From Candidatus Peribacteria bacterium RIFCSPHIGHO2_01_FULL_51_35 (GTDB taxonomy: Bacteria > Patescibacteriota > Gracilibacteria > Peribacterales > Peribacteraceae): a stretch of 64,000 bases of DNA. Both the position numbers and the translations under genes were made by a program. The notes under the pieces are model-generated. The model saw only the letters and a program-made list of their open reading frames with translations, made no database searches and had not been told where the DNA came from. Shown piece by piece: positions 1 through 8,432 of the stretch. Each line of letters starts with the position of its first letter. Within the stretch, counting starts at the first letter, position 1. Location of the stretch: positions 174,652 through 238,651 of the forward strand of contig MFXP01000004.1 of the NCBI GenBank assembly GCA_001787535.1, given 5' to 3'.

Positions 1-334
1 CTCTACATGCAGCAGGCACCATGCGGAAAATTTCATCGGCGATGATCTTATGTTCTTCGCGAATATCCGGCTGGTCCACCACAGGCAAGAGTGCGCGCGG
101 GCGGGGAGAGGGTGGGACGGGGGCAGCCGTTCGGGCGATTTTGCGGGGTGTTCTGCCCGCCGCCGTGTGGCCGAGGGGCGATCCTTCACTGCTTACGGAT
201 GCTTGAAATGCCGCAGGTTCTCTTGCGAAGAGCATCCGCTCTGGTACGCTATGGGTACCGATGAGAGAGATGCCCAGGAGAGCCACAGGAACGATTTGCC
301 GAGGCTGTAATCTTTTGCTTAAAAAGCAGTACAT
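1..334 (-). CDS. Secreted protein, N-terminal part (runs off the left edge)
   Basis: An open frame on the minus strand starts at the ATG at 334-332 and stays open to base 1, giving about 111 residues of an incomplete protein. It starts with a basic stretch (MYCFLSKRLQPRQ) followed by a hydrophobic run (IVPVALLGISLIG), as in an export signal. A low-complexity Pro/Arg/Ala stretch and a more ordered acidic segment near the edge (DQPDIREEHKIIADEIFRMV) follow. I do not recognise the family. The start faces the methyltransferase gene at 368 across a 33-bp AT-rich divergent promoter. Two plus-strand frames in the same stretch have no supporting signals. Confidence 0.55.
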   Translation of the reverse strand, partial: MYCFLSKRLQPRQIVPVALLGISLIGTHSVPERMLFAREPAAFQASVSSEGSPLGHTAAGRTPRKIARTAAPVPPSPRPRALLPVVDQPDIREEHKIIADEIFRMVPAACR

Positions 335-367
335 AAAAGGAAGTATTTATACTATATTTACTATTAA
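335..367. promoter_or_regulatory. AT-rich divergent promoter
   Basis: The 33 bases between the two divergent start codons are almost pure A/T in an otherwise roughly 50% GC region. They hold -10-like hexamers in both directions: TATACT/TATATT towards the gene at 368, TATAAA towards the gene starting at 334. There is no Shine-Dalgarno sequence on either side, so very short or absent 5' leaders are likely. Confidence 0.5.
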
Positions 368-1816
368 ATGTCAATACCTATCGTAGACCCCCCCGGGAAG
401 GCCTATACGGTTACCATAGAGAAATTGACGCACGGTGGCGCAGGACTTGCCCATATCGATGGAATCCCTGTGTTTGTGCCCGATAGCATTCCCGGACAAC
501 AGGTGGAGATCGTCATTACCAAGAATAAGGAGAGCTACCGGGAAGCCAAAGTGACGAAAGTGCTCCGAAAGGCGAAAGACGAGATCATGCCTCGGTGCTC
601 GCACTTTCATGATTGCGGCGGATGTGTGTGGCAGAACCTGCCGTACGACAAGCAAATCAATTATAAGGAAGACATCGTACGTGAAACGCTGGAGCACCTT
701 ACCCCCGTGGAGGAAGACGTCCGCAAGTCTCTCCCGGGTCGCGTCTTAAAAATCATCCCCAGTCCGCAGCTCTACCACTACCGCAATAAACTCGAAATGA
801 GCTTCGGCTACCAGGCCATGCGGACGGAAGATGTGAACGGACGGCGCATCTACTTCGATGAAAATCCGACCATCGGGTTCCACCAACCCGGTCAATGGTC
901 GACGGTGCTGCCCATTACCGAGTGTCATCTCTATGACGAACAAATAGGCGTGCTCCTTGCAGCCGTGCGTCGTTTCATGGAAGAAACGAGACTCCCCGTG
1001 TTCAACCCCAAAACACAAAAAGGATTGCTTCGCACGTTACTGCTGCGTCGCGGCATCCAAACGGGGGAACAGATGATCTGTTTCATCGTCCATGCGCGCA
1101 AAAAAGAACTCGAACCGCTCTTTCAACACTTCATGCGGCACTTCGGTGGTCGTTCGCACCTCGCATCCCTCCTCATCGTCGAGCACTTGGGAGTCAACGA
1201 CAAGCCGGAGAATCCGAAAATACACACGCTCATCGGCAAACCGACCATTTCCGAACGTCTCTTCGATCTCCAGTTCGAGATCTCGCCGTTCTCTTTTTTC
1301 CAAACGAACACGCTCGGTGCGGAAAAACTCTACCGCGCCATTGCCGATGCAGCGGATCTGTCGCTCCGCGACACCGTGCTGGATGCCTACTGCGGCATGG
1401 GCACCATCGGCCAGTACTTGGCGCGCTTCTGCCAGCGTGTCGTCGGTATAGAGAGCCATCCTTCCGCCATAGAAGATGCACTGAAGAGTGCAGGCAAAAA
1501 TAAGATCAGCAATATCAGCTTCTACAAAGGGCGCACGGAACAAATTTTGAAAGACCAGCTCAAGGCTGGCAGCAAGTACCAGTTCGATGTCATCGTGTTG
1601 GATCCTCCGCGCGCAGGGTTGCATCCGAAAGCATTGGAAGCAGTCATAGAGCATGCACCCAAGAAGATTGTGTATGTATCCTGCAATACAGCAACGCTCG
1701 CACGCGATTTGGGAGGATTCTTAAAGAACGGCTATGAACTTCGCACGGTGCAGCCGGTGGATTTGTTTCCACATACGGCGCACATCGAATCGGTTTCTCT
1801 TCTACAAAAGAAATAG
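368..1816 (+). CDS. rlmD: 23S rRNA (uracil-5-)-methyltransferase, RlmD/RumA-like
   Basis: A 482-residue TrmA/RlmD-family enzyme, expected to transfer methyl from SAM to C5 of a uracil in RNA (U1939 of 23S rRNA for RlmD). Residues 11-67 look like a TRAM RNA-binding domain. A Cys cluster near residue 77 (RCSHFHDCGGC) with a later Cys (TECH) fits the [4Fe-4S] site of RlmD. The SAM motif is LDAYCGMGTIG near residue 340. The catalytic SCNTATLARD loop is near 437 and the HTAHIES base motif is at the C-terminus. Length matches the family. Whether the target is rRNA or tRNA cannot be read from sequence. The gene is followed closely by a perfect palindrome and rlmH. Confidence 0.88.
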   Translation: MSIPIVDPPGKAYTVTIEKLTHGGAGLAHIDGIPVFVPDSIPGQQVEIVITKNKESYREAKVTKVLRKAKDEIMPRCSHFHDCGGCVWQNLPYDKQINYKEDIVRETLEHLTPVEEDVRKSLPGRVLKIIPSPQLYHYRNKLEMSFGYQAMRTEDVNGRRIYFDENPTIGFHQPGQWSTVLPITECHLYDEQIGVLLAAVRRFMEETRLPVFNPKTQKGLLRTLLLRRGIQTGEQMICFIVHARKKELEPLFQHFMRHFGGRSHLASLLIVEHLGVNDKPENPKIHTLIGKPTISERLFDLQFEISPFSFFQTNTLGAEKLYRAIADAADLSLRDTVLDAYCGMGTIGQYLARFCQRVVGIESHPSAIEDALKSAGKNKISNISFYKGRTEQILKDQLKAGSKYQFDVIVLDPPRAGLHPKALEAVIEHAPKKIVYVSCNTATLARDLGGFLKNGYELRTVQPVDLFPHTAHIESVSLLQKK

Positions 1817-1823
1817 ATTGTCC

Positions 1824-1859
1824 GTTTGTAGAGCCGCGACATGTCGCGGCTCTACAAAC
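1824..1859. repeat. 36-bp perfect palindrome (copy 1 of 2)
   Basis: The left arm GTTTGTAGAGCCGCGACA is followed directly by its exact reverse complement. The same 36 bases occur at 63109-63144. It starts 7 bp after the rlmD-like stop and could form a hairpin with a very small loop. It is a dispersed palindrome rather than a classic terminator, because no T-run follows. Confidence 0.9.
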
Positions 1860-1873
1860 CAAATCGAAAGTTC

Positions 1874-2332
1874 ATGCGCATCACACTCCTCTGCATCGGC
1901 AAAGTAAAATCATCATGGATTGCCGAAGGATGCAGGGATTATTCCGAGCGTCTGGAACGTGGACTCGATTTCAAAGTGATGGAGTTGCCGGCAAGCAAAG
2001 AAAAAGATTCTGATCGCCAGAGAGCAGATGAATCGGCGAGATTATTTGCGGCTGCGCAGAAATTCGATGGTGATCTTTGGATCCTCGATGAACGCGGAAA
2101 AGGAATGGCATCCGAAGCATTCGCGAAAGAACTCGGAAAGGCTCGTGATGATGGGAGATCACTTACATTTATTCTTGGTGGAGCGTATGGGCTTACAGAT
2201 GCAGTGCGCTCTGCCGGGAAATTGCTTCGATTATCGGACATGACTCTTCCGCATGAACTCTGCAGAGTACTTTTTTTGGAACAGTTGTATCGAGCGAATG
2301 AAATAATCAGAGGAAGCGGATATCATCATTGA
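1874..2332 (+). CDS. rlmH: 23S rRNA (pseudouridine1915-N3)-methyltransferase RlmH
   Basis: A 152-residue SPOUT-class protein of the YbeA/RlmH family, which methylates pseudouridine 1915 in helix 69 of 23S rRNA, using SAM bound in a trefoil knot. Family marks are the N-terminus MRITLLCIGKVK, the knot signature LTFILGGAYGLTDAV near residues 97-111, and the C-terminal FLEQLYRANEIIRGSGYHH. I chose the ATG at 1874 because the protein then starts at the usual first beta strand; the upstream in-frame ATG lies inside the palindrome at 1824-1859. With the preceding gene it makes a small rRNA-modification pair. Confidence 0.93.
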   Translation: MRITLLCIGKVKSSWIAEGCRDYSERLERGLDFKVMELPASKEKDSDRQRADESARLFAAAQKFDGDLWILDERGKGMASEAFAKELGKARDDGRSLTFILGGAYGLTDAVRSAGKLLRLSDMTLPHELCRVLFLEQLYRANEIIRGSGYHH

Positions 2333-2364
2333 TCCTCGTTTCAACTGGTTCCTTTTGAAGGTAT

Positions 2365-2537
2365 CCACTTTCTTTTGGCGCAAAAGAAAGTGGAGAAAGA
2401 AAACATGCCGCTCTGAAAAATTTCCTGCGCAACAATGGCTCGCTGCGCTAAAAACGCGAACTCGTCCGCCTGCGGGCGGACTCAAACAGCGCGTTTTTTA
2501 CGCTCCGCTCCGCCAAGTTGCGCGACGGAAATTTTTC
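2365..2537. repeat. Nested inverted-repeat element between rlmH and the GIY-YIG gene
   Basis: Three nested or adjacent inversions can be seen. A hairpin lies at 2365-2393 (CCACTTTCTTTT, 5-nt-scale loop, reverse complement). A large palindrome has outer arms at 2414-2432 (GAAAAATTTC then TGCGCAAC) and 2517-2537. Inner arms AAAAACGCG (2450-2458) and CGCGTTTTTT (2490-2499) enclose GTCCGC/GCGGAC. No convincing coding frame covers 2333-2625. The element could terminate transcription from both convergent genes. Confidence 0.7.
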
Positions 2538-2625
2538 AAGGCGGCGAACCCTCTTTTTTTCTTCACCCCCCGCCTGCCCACCGGAGTCCGCAGACGTAGG
2601 TGGGTGGCGCGCCACCCCTCCGGTT

Positions 2626-2871
2626 TCATTTTTCTCGAACGAGGATTTCTTTTTGTGTTTTTTTCCATCGTTTTATTTCCGCTTCTCTTCTCCTCGCATT
2701 TCCCAGAGTTTTAAAAGTTTCTGTGTAAATAATCTTCACCGGACTTCTCGATCGCGTGTACTTGGCACCTTTTCCTGCATTGTGCAGCGCTTCGCGCGCT
2801 GCAGGATCGACACAAGTTCCTGCATAGAGTGAACCATCAGAGCAGCGTGCCAAGTAAAAGTAGTGTTTCAT
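2626..2871 (-). CDS. GIY-YIG domain protein (UPF0213/YhbQ-like)
   Basis: An 81-residue single-domain GIY-YIG protein. It opens with HYFYLARCSDGSLYAGTC (the Y...Y-G core strands) and contains the family segment GKGAKYTRSRSPVKIIYTE and the helix ARRREAEIKRWKK. Small proteins of this family are predicted nucleases with no settled role. Its ATG overlaps the stop of the upstream hydrolase gene (ATGA, 2868-2871), so translation is probably coupled to it. Length is normal for the family. Confidence 0.85.
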   Translation of the reverse strand: MKHYFYLARCSDGSLYAGTCVDPAAREALHNAGKGAKYTRSRSPVKIIYTETFKTLGNARRREAEIKRWKKTQKEILVREK

Positions 2872-3881
2872 TGCGTGGAAGTGAGATGTTCTTTGAAAAA
2901 AGCTGCCGTCTTTTCCATGAAGTCACTCCACTTGGGTCCGTACTCATGTCCTTCGCCTGCATACTCAACATACGTGATGTCTTTCCCAAGCTTTGTGAGC
3001 CGCTGCGACAAATCATCCGACCAATTCTTCGGAACATCTTTATCCTTGTCTCCGTGGAAGAGCAGAACCGGTACTTGGATGTTTTTCAGGAAGGTCTGCG
3101 GTGAAAGTTCCGCCCACAAATCCGGATTTTCTTCTTTGGTGCCAAATGCTTCGCGTGTGCGGTCTCCTTCTTCACGCTTGGAGCGCCAGCGCATGAAGTT
3201 TTCCCAGACATCGGCATGCACCGGGGCATACAGGACTGCGGCATCCACCAGGTCAGGTCTTCCTGTGAGAATGGCCAGCGTCACACCGCCGCCCAATGAG
3301 TGTCCCATCATGCCGATGCGGCTTACATCGATGTTCGGAAGTTTGGCGGCGCGCATGGCAAGGATGGCGTTGGCGCTGTCCATGGAGTATTCCAAATTCC
3401 CATCATACACCTTCTCCGTCATGGGGCTGGGATCCGACGCCGCATGGCCTCGATAGTCCGTATGCAGCACGGCGAATCCTTGGCGCGCCAAGTAATCCTG
3501 TTCACGACGGAGACCTCGGCCGCGCACATACACGCTCGGATCGATAAATCCGTGATTCAAGATCAAAAGCGGGAAAGGTCCCATGCCATTGGGAATATTC
3601 AGGATCCCGCTGATCGTTAGCCCATTGCTTTGGTACGTGATGCCATGGCGCACATAGGCGGCATTCTTCTCGATGACAGTCTCCAGCGTGAGTCCCGTGC
3701 CGCTCAGGCGCATCTTCGCAAAATGCGGAATGCTGAGCGTTGATGGCAGTTGTTCCAACGAAAGACCATCCGTCGCAGCAGGCACGGAAGAGTTTTTCAG
3801 CTCAGCCACCTCCGGTAGAGGTTTGGATACAACACAGCCGAAAAGGCAAAAACAAAGCAGGAAGAATACGGTATGTTGCAT
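2868..3881 (-). CDS. Lipoprotein alpha/beta-hydrolase (dienelactone hydrolase/prolyl oligopeptidase-like)
   Basis: A 337-residue exported hydrolase. The chosen start at 3881 gives a clean lipoprotein signal (MQHTVFFLLCFCLFGC) with lipobox LFGC; the frame stays open upstream but the extra residues spoil the signal. The alpha/beta-hydrolase core shows an oxyanion strand LLILNHGF, the nucleophile elbow GMMGHSLGGG with the catalytic Ser, the acid in LLFHGDKDKDVP and the His in YAGEGHEYG. Family members are esterases or peptidases; the substrate is unknown. It is probably tethered to the outer face of the membrane. Confidence 0.85.
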   Translation of the reverse strand: MQHTVFFLLCFCLFGCVVSKPLPEVAELKNSSVPAATDGLSLEQLPSTLSIPHFAKMRLSGTGLTLETVIEKNAAYVRHGITYQSNGLTISGILNIPNGMGPFPLLILNHGFIDPSVYVRGRGLRREQDYLARQGFAVLHTDYRGHAASDPSPMTEKVYDGNLEYSMDSANAILAMRAAKLPNIDVSRIGMMGHSLGGGVTLAILTGRPDLVDAAVLYAPVHADVWENFMRWRSKREEGDRTREAFGTKEENPDLWAELSPQTFLKNIQVPVLLFHGDKDKDVPKNWSDDLSQRLTKLGKDITYVEYAGEGHEYGPKWSDFMEKTAAFFKEHLTSTQ

Positions 3882-3977
3882 GGCACGATGATGCTCAATG
3901 TTGGCTTGCGGCACAATCATTTCAGGCAGAAGTTCTTTAGAAGTTGCGTTGCAGCTTTCTATTGCTACCATCTGCGT

Positions 3978-4175
3978 ATGGGTACATTTGAAAATGCAAC
4001 ACCGGCAAATGACAATGAATCAATCATCGCAAAGCCCGATTCGCGGAAGCCAGTTGGTGGTACTAAACTTTTGGAGGACAGGCATTCCATTCGTGCTGAG
4101 TGGAGAGCTGCCATGATCGCCTTGGGACGAGACGAAGCACAGGAAAAGCAGAATCAAGAAGCATCGAACTTCTGA
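3978..4175 (+). CDS. Possible small hydrophilic protein
   Basis: A 65-residue frame (MGTFENATPANDNES...) rich in charged residues, not recognised. Support comes from a -10-like TACCAT exactly 6 nt before the ATG, the same leaderless spacing seen at other genes here. Against it, a minus-strand frame starting at 4181 has a signal-peptide-like start (MISEVRCFLILLFLCFV) over the same bases; only one of the two can be real, and neither may be. Confidence 0.25.
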   Translation: MGTFENATPANDNESIIAKPDSRKPVGGTKLLEDRHSIRAEWRAAMIALGRDEAQEKQNQEASNF

Positions 4176-4289
4176 GATCATTTTTGCGTAGGGAATTTGG
4201 TGAACTTTTTGGCTTTTCAGCAACGGAAATCGTGAAAGTTTAGAGCCTCTCATACGTGGAAGAAGATGTACGGTTTTCTTTTCTTCCCC

Positions 4290-5000
4290 ATGAGATTTTT
4301 AGCCCTGCAAACGGACATTCGGCAGCTCAAAAAACAGTTCTTGGTGGAAGGGGAAGAAGAAATCCTCACGACTATGCACCACCCTTTCGTATTCCTCGCG
4401 TCTGCCGTCCGCGACACTTTTTTTCTTCTCTGCTTTGCGGCTTTCTTGGGACTGATTGCCTCGTTCCTTGGAAGCAGTGCGGGAATTATCATTGGTTTTG
4501 TCTTTCTCTTTGGCTTTCTTGTTTATTTCTTTTTCCTGCTTGGTGCATACATCCGTTGGCACTATAATTTTCTGATTGTCACCACGGAGAAGATCGTCAT
4601 TGTGAAGCACCGATCCTTTACATACCACAATGTGAACCCGATTCATCTGGAGGACATTGAACGAACAAAATTTGAGTCGCAATTCTTTGGAATCTGGCGA
4701 TGCGGGACCATTCATATCTTGCTCAAGGAACGGGAAGGCGGCACGACAAGGGTGAACGTCTTGCGGTACATTCCTCAGCCCGATGTTGTGGCGAGTGCCA
4801 TTGAAAATGCCATTGGACTGGCGAAGCAGCGCTCACAAGGGGAATCTGTGGAGCATCAGCTTTCGAAAGTGCAGAAGGTGCAGGAGAAGATTCAAGAGAG
4901 TGTGAAGCATGAATCTTCGTCGAACCCCACAGTGCTGCCGCCGAGCGAGCCGCCGGCGGACGATGCGGTGCGGGGAACAGAAGAGGAAACAGGAGTATGA
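4290..5000 (+). CDS. Membrane protein with bacterial PH-like domain (paralog A)
   Basis: A 236-residue protein with an N-terminal soluble start (MRFLALQTDIRQLKKQF), two adjacent transmembrane segments at roughly residues 48-95, then a PH-like beta domain (WHYNFLIVTTEKIVIVKHRSFTY...LEDIERTKF) and a charged, probably disordered tail. It shares its opening and layout with the protein at 10912 (MRFFALETDTAKIKHSF), and both relate more loosely to the one at 5999. The family resembles YdbS/YdbT-type bPH2 proteins, whose role is unclear. I placed the start at 4290 by alignment to the paralog; an upstream ATG at 4266 is possible. Its stop overlaps the dehydrogenase start (ATGA). Confidence 0.75.
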   Translation: MRFLALQTDIRQLKKQFLVEGEEEILTTMHHPFVFLASAVRDTFFLLCFAAFLGLIASFLGSSAGIIIGFVFLFGFLVYFFFLLGAYIRWHYNFLIVTTEKIVIVKHRSFTYHNVNPIHLEDIERTKFESQFFGIWRCGTIHILLKEREGGTTRVNVLRYIPQPDVVASAIENAIGLAKQRSQGESVEHQLSKVQKVQEKIQESVKHESSSNPTVLPPSEPPADDAVRGTEEETGV

Positions 5001-6007
5001 TCATAACCATGATCAAAGAAAACCGCATTCTCTTTCTGGATGTCGATGACAGCGACAAGCCTCTCGTGCGTCGGCGCTTTCCGCATGCCGTGTTCGGGGA
5101 AGCCGCACTGCATGACAAAGAACTGATTGCGGCATGCAAAGAAGCGGACATTATTTCCTGCTTCCTCACTACGCCGTTCCCGCGTGCAATCCTGAAAAAA
5201 TTGCCGAAGCTGAAACTTCTGTGCACACGTTCCGTCGGGTACGATCATATTGATCTCGAAACATGTCGTGAGCAGGGGATTACAGTGTGCAATGTTCCGG
5301 ATTACGGCTCACACGTCATTGCGGAACATGTGTTTGCGTTGCTGCTGTCCACCTTGCGCTATGTGGGGGAAGGGGACAAGCGCGTGGAAGGCGGCACGTT
5401 CGACTATCACGGACTCAGGGGCATGGCGTTGAAGGGAAAGACCCTTGGCATTGTGGGAACGGGCAAGATCGGAGCAAAAGTGGCGCAGATTGCGCATGGA
5501 TTCGAGATGCGCATACTTGCCACCGATCTCTGCCGTACGATTGAGTTAGAAGAGCGCTTTGGCATCGCCTATGTTTCCTTGGATACGCTTCTACGCGAGA
5601 GCGACATCATCACGCTGCATCTTCCGGCCGGCAAAGAAACGCATCACATGATCAATGCCGCCGCTTTCGACACCATGAAAGACGGTGTGATCTTGGTAAA
5701 CACCGCACGCGGAGCGCTTATCGACTCCGCCGCGCTGCTGGACGCGCTCAAGAGCGGAAAAATCGCCCATGCGCTCTTGGATGTATTGGAACATGAGCAG
5801 AACTTTGCGGAAAACAAGGAACTCATCAGCCACCCTCATGTCGTCACCACGCCGCACATTGCTTTTTATGCTGATGACAGCATGCGGAACATGTACCTGG
5901 ACAGCTTTCTCTCCATCGAGCAGTGGAAGAATGGCCGTGAGCCGGATCATGTCATTCGACCGCAAGCCGTTGTGTGCGATGCGCCGGGAGTTCGCGTTTC
6001 AGCGTGA
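4997..6007 (+). CDS. D-isomer-specific 2-hydroxyacid dehydrogenase
   Basis: A 336-residue NAD-dependent dehydrogenase of the D-lactate/formate/phosphoglycerate dehydrogenase family. The Rossmann motif is GIVGTGKIG near residue 152. The catalytic Arg is in VNTARGALID, the Glu in LLDVLEHE and the His in TTPHIAFYA. The DLETC...TVCNVPDYGSHVIAEHVFALLL region is typical of the D-lactate dehydrogenase branch, which suggests pyruvate/D-lactate interconversion in a fermentative cell, but the substrate is not proven. ATG overlaps the upstream stop, so it is co-translated with the PH-like protein. It converges with the next minus-strand gene with a 9-nt overlap. Confidence 0.88.
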   Translation: MIITMIKENRILFLDVDDSDKPLVRRRFPHAVFGEAALHDKELIAACKEADIISCFLTTPFPRAILKKLPKLKLLCTRSVGYDHIDLETCREQGITVCNVPDYGSHVIAEHVFALLLSTLRYVGEGDKRVEGGTFDYHGLRGMALKGKTLGIVGTGKIGAKVAQIAHGFEMRILATDLCRTIELEERFGIAYVSLDTLLRESDIITLHLPAGKETHHMINAAAFDTMKDGVILVNTARGALIDSAALLDALKSGKIAHALLDVLEHEQNFAENKELISHPHVVTTPHIAFYADDSMRNMYLDSFLSIEQWKNGREPDHVIRPQAVVCDAPGVRVSA

Positions 6008-6487
6008 GAGCATTGCCTTCTGAATGACATGTGCCACCCTGTTCGGGTGCGGCACCAGGGTGATTGTTGCGAGTTTGGATTCGAACACTAGCGTGCCGTA
6101 GTGCAAGAGGTTCTGCAGCAACCCGTGTTTCTGTGCATCTACGGTTTTCATCCTGTCGAAGGATATTTCCAGGATATCCTCCTGAAAAATGAGGCGGAAA
6201 TGTATGCGCATGAGCCTTCGATTCGTGATGATGATGCTGTCCAGCAACTCACTGAGGAGTGACATGAAGAACCAGTGGTGCGTAAACAGGAGCAACGTCA
6301 ATCCTGCAAAGAACGTGAGGTGGGAAAGCCACATGTAGTGGTGCGCGCTTAAGCCTGCGAGCAGGAACAGGAGCAGGGAAATGCCGAAGAGCAGCGTGGC
6401 GAGGATCACCGTTCCCACGTACTTGATCCAGTGCTCGTCGCACAATTGTTCCAGTTGCTCGCCGTGTTCCAGGGAAGAGGAAGGCAT
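5999..6487 (-). CDS. Membrane protein with PH-like domain (paralog B)
   Basis: A 162-residue protein with two transmembrane segments (about residues 24-46 and 54-78) followed by a PH-like module: DSIIITNRRLMRIHFRLIFQEDILEISFDRMKTVDAQ...LLHYGTLVFES. The order and spacing match the other two PH-like proteins in the window. I chose the start at 6487 (MPSSSLEHGEQL), just after the stop of the small membrane-protein gene upstream, with which it is probably co-transcribed. The role is unknown; the PH-like module may sense or bind lipid or protein at the membrane. Confidence 0.7.
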   Translation of the reverse strand: MPSSSLEHGEQLEQLCDEHWIKYVGTVILATLLFGISLLLFLLAGLSAHHYMWLSHLTFFAGLTLLLFTHHWFFMSLLSELLDSIIITNRRLMRIHFRLIFQEDILEISFDRMKTVDAQKHGLLQNLLHYGTLVFESKLATITLVPHPNRVAHVIQKAMLSR

Positions 6488-6488
6488 A

Positions 6489-6755
6489 TCAAAGAATGTG
6501 CGGTTGCCAGACAAAGAGTGTTGTCGTTGCGATGGTGATGCTCACGGTAAGCAGAAAGTACACGGGAAACAGAATGCGTCCCGGATTTTTCCAGGCTGTA
6601 ACGTCACCCAGATCCGCCAGCAGCTTCTTATACCGTCCCGATTGCGCACGGAACAGCTGTCTGTTCACGAGCAGGAGCAGAAGCGATGCGGCTTGCATCA
6701 GGAGGACGAGCGCGAGCGCCGCAAGCATGCCGGGAGAGGAGAGGAGCGAATCCAT
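6489..6755 (-). CDS. Small two-TM membrane protein
   Basis: An 88-residue protein with two hydrophobic helices (about residues 8-31 and 63-83) separated by a basic, amphipathic loop (NRQLFRAQSGRYKKLLADLG). Not recognised. Its stop lies 1 nt before the start of the PH-like gene at 6487, so the two probably work as a pair. Confidence 0.6.
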   Translation of the reverse strand: MDSLLSSPGMLAALALVLLMQAASLLLLLVNRQLFRAQSGRYKKLLADLGDVTAWKNPGRILFPVYFLLTVSITIATTTLFVWQPHIL

Positions 6756-6803
6756 AGAACGGGCGTATGCTTATGGCTCAAGGGCATATGAACTCAGGCA
6801 TAG

Positions 6804-7082
6804 TTAAGGGGACCACCTTTGGCAGTGATTGAGGCATAGAGTGAGGATGAAGCCTGCGAAAAGGCCGCCGAGGTAGCTCACAATCAAGCCAGCAATAAAT
6901 GTGGCGAGATTAAGGCCGATGAATCCTGCATCAAGGAACAGAATACGGAATACATTCATGTGAAATTCCTGCAGGACGGGATTCGTAAGGAGGAAGCCCC
7001 AGAGGAAACAAATCACAAAGCCGAATGCGGCGACCATGCCAACAGCCGGTCCCCAATGTGCAAGGCGGTATTGAGATGACAT
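6804..7082 (-). CDS. DUF5676-like membrane protein
   Basis: A 92-residue protein with two to three hydrophobic segments (GMVAAFGFVICFLWGFLLT; FIAGLIVSYLGGLFAGFIL) and a short C-terminal CLNHCQ. Its size and layout match DUF5676 membrane proteins, which are often found beside copper or heavy-metal genes. It is the last gene of the csoR operon, 24 nt after the DUF2933-like gene. The family assignment is from memory of pattern, not a search. Confidence 0.6.
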   Translation of the reverse strand: MSSQYRLAHWGPAVGMVAAFGFVICFLWGFLLTNPVLQEFHMNVFRILFLDAGFIGLNLATFIAGLIVSYLGGLFAGFILTLCLNHCQRWSP

Positions 7083-7106
7083 AGAAGGAGTGGGAGAAAA
7101 TAAGAA

Positions 7107-7304
7107 TTAATGATGCAAATGCTCTTTATGTTTCGTTTTATGTCTATGGATGCCGTGATCATGGAATACATGCATCAGCGGACAGAGAAGAATGAAGATG
7201 AAAGGTGTGTATGTAAGAACATGCTGCCAATGATACATGAGGGCAAGCACCATGATGCCCGCGAAGAGGAAGTAGAGCCAACTTGGGATATGAAGGGTAT
7301 TCAT
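7107..7304 (-). CDS. DUF2933-like His-rich membrane peptide
   Basis: A 65-residue protein with two short transmembrane helices and a His-rich C-terminus (CPLMHVFHDHGIHRHKTKHKEHLHH). This is the look of DUF2933 proteins, small membrane polypeptides common in metal-resistance operons. The His tail probably binds a soft or borderline metal ion; that is inference. It is fourth in the csoR operon. Confidence 0.65.
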   Translation of the reverse strand: MNTLHIPSWLYFLFAGIMVLALMYHWQHVLTYTPFIFILLCPLMHVFHDHGIHRHKTKHKEHLHH

Positions 7305-7323
7305 GGGTGCAGAGAAAGAGGGG

Positions 7324-8427
7324 TCAGGTAATGGGTATCTGATTGAGCAGCCAGCCCAGCAGAATAACTTGAGGAACGGTTATGAGAGGGAGAAAGAGCG
7401 GAATCTTCCAGGATTTCGTCGTCTCTCGCAGGATGAGGATTTCGGTGTAATCCGTGGAGACTCCCGTCATGAGGAATGCGAAGGAATTTCCTGCGGCTCC
7501 CGCCCGCGTGAGGATATCCGTTGCCACGGGCATCGAACCTTCTGAACACACTTCCAGAACAGTTGCGACGATGATGGTGAGTCCCAGCCCTGCGAGTGTC
7601 GGGCCGAAGAGCGTACCGAACATGTCCGTCGGAATGACCGCCCGCACAAAGGCGGCAAGGACGATGCCGAAGAAGATCCATCGCAGAATGAGGCGCGATT
7701 CGATGATGCCGGTGCGGGTGACTTCCCGGAGCCAGGTTTTGGTGGGACGGAAATTCCACAGTCCATCTCGGATGGCACGCCAGAGGGAATAATTTGGCGG
7801 AATCGAGATTGCGTTGGGGTTCTCGGGAAGGATTTTTCTCCGTACGAGGACATCAAAAATAAGTCCGGTGCTGAGGCCCACAGCCATGCTCAGAAGGACG
7901 AACGCCAGCATCCATTGGAATCCTATGAGCTGCCATAGCAGCAGCGTCAGTACGATGGAATTCCAGGGGCTTGCAATGAGGAATGCAACGACTTGCCCTG
8001 TGCTGGCGCCCCGCTCGTAGAGCTTGCTCCCGACAAACAGAATGCCATGGGAACAGAGATCGAGCAGAACCCCTGCGCCAACGGCGCGCAACATGCCGGA
8101 GAACGTCCCGCCTTTTCCCATCGCAGCAATCACCATTTCACGCGGCATTTGCCCCAGGAGCCCGACGAAGAGCATGCCCAGCAGGAGGCTCCACCAGATG
8201 GTGTGAATGAGTTCCACAACACTCGTGGAGAAGGTCGTCAGCGCGGGTGTTGCAAGAGCAACGGATGGAAGGAGGAAGTATGCCGCATACGTTGCGATGA
8301 GAATCGCGCTTGTGCCCCAGAGCAGATAATCGGCGCGGGCACGAGCGTGTTTTCCATGTGTTGCAGCAGGAGCGTGATCTTTGTGATCACTCTGTTCGGC
8401 CGTAGGAGATGATGGATGGGAGTCCAT
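7324..8427 (-). CDS. Permease (DUF318/YraQ, SO_0444-like), probable copper/zinc efflux
   Basis: A 367-residue polytopic protein of the YraQ/DUF318 permease type with about eight to ten membrane helices. Conserved-looking parts are SHGILFVGSKLYERGASTGQVVAFLIASPWNS and the second-half repeat VLEVCSEGSMPVATDILTRAGAAGNSFAFLMTGVSTDYTEI, giving the two-fold pseudo-symmetry of the family. A His-rich N-terminus precedes the first helix (SDHKDHAPAATHGKHARA). The neighbours, a CsoR repressor and His/Met-rich proteins, point to Cu or related metal export; substrate is inference. Confidence 0.78.
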   Translation of the reverse strand: MDSHPSSPTAEQSDHKDHAPAATHGKHARARADYLLWGTSAILIATYAAYFLLPSVALATPALTTFSTSVVELIHTIWWSLLLGMLFVGLLGQMPREMVIAAMGKGGTFSGMLRAVGAGVLLDLCSHGILFVGSKLYERGASTGQVVAFLIASPWNSIVLTLLLWQLIGFQWMLAFVLLSMAVGLSTGLIFDVLVRRKILPENPNAISIPPNYSLWRAIRDGLWNFRPTKTWLREVTRTGIIESRLILRWIFFGIVLAAFVRAVIPTDMFGTLFGPTLAGLGLTIIVATVLEVCSEGSMPVATDILTRAGAAGNSFAFLMTGVSTDYTEILILRETTKSWKIPLFLPLITVPQVILLGWLLNQIPIT

Positions 8428-8432
8428 GGTGT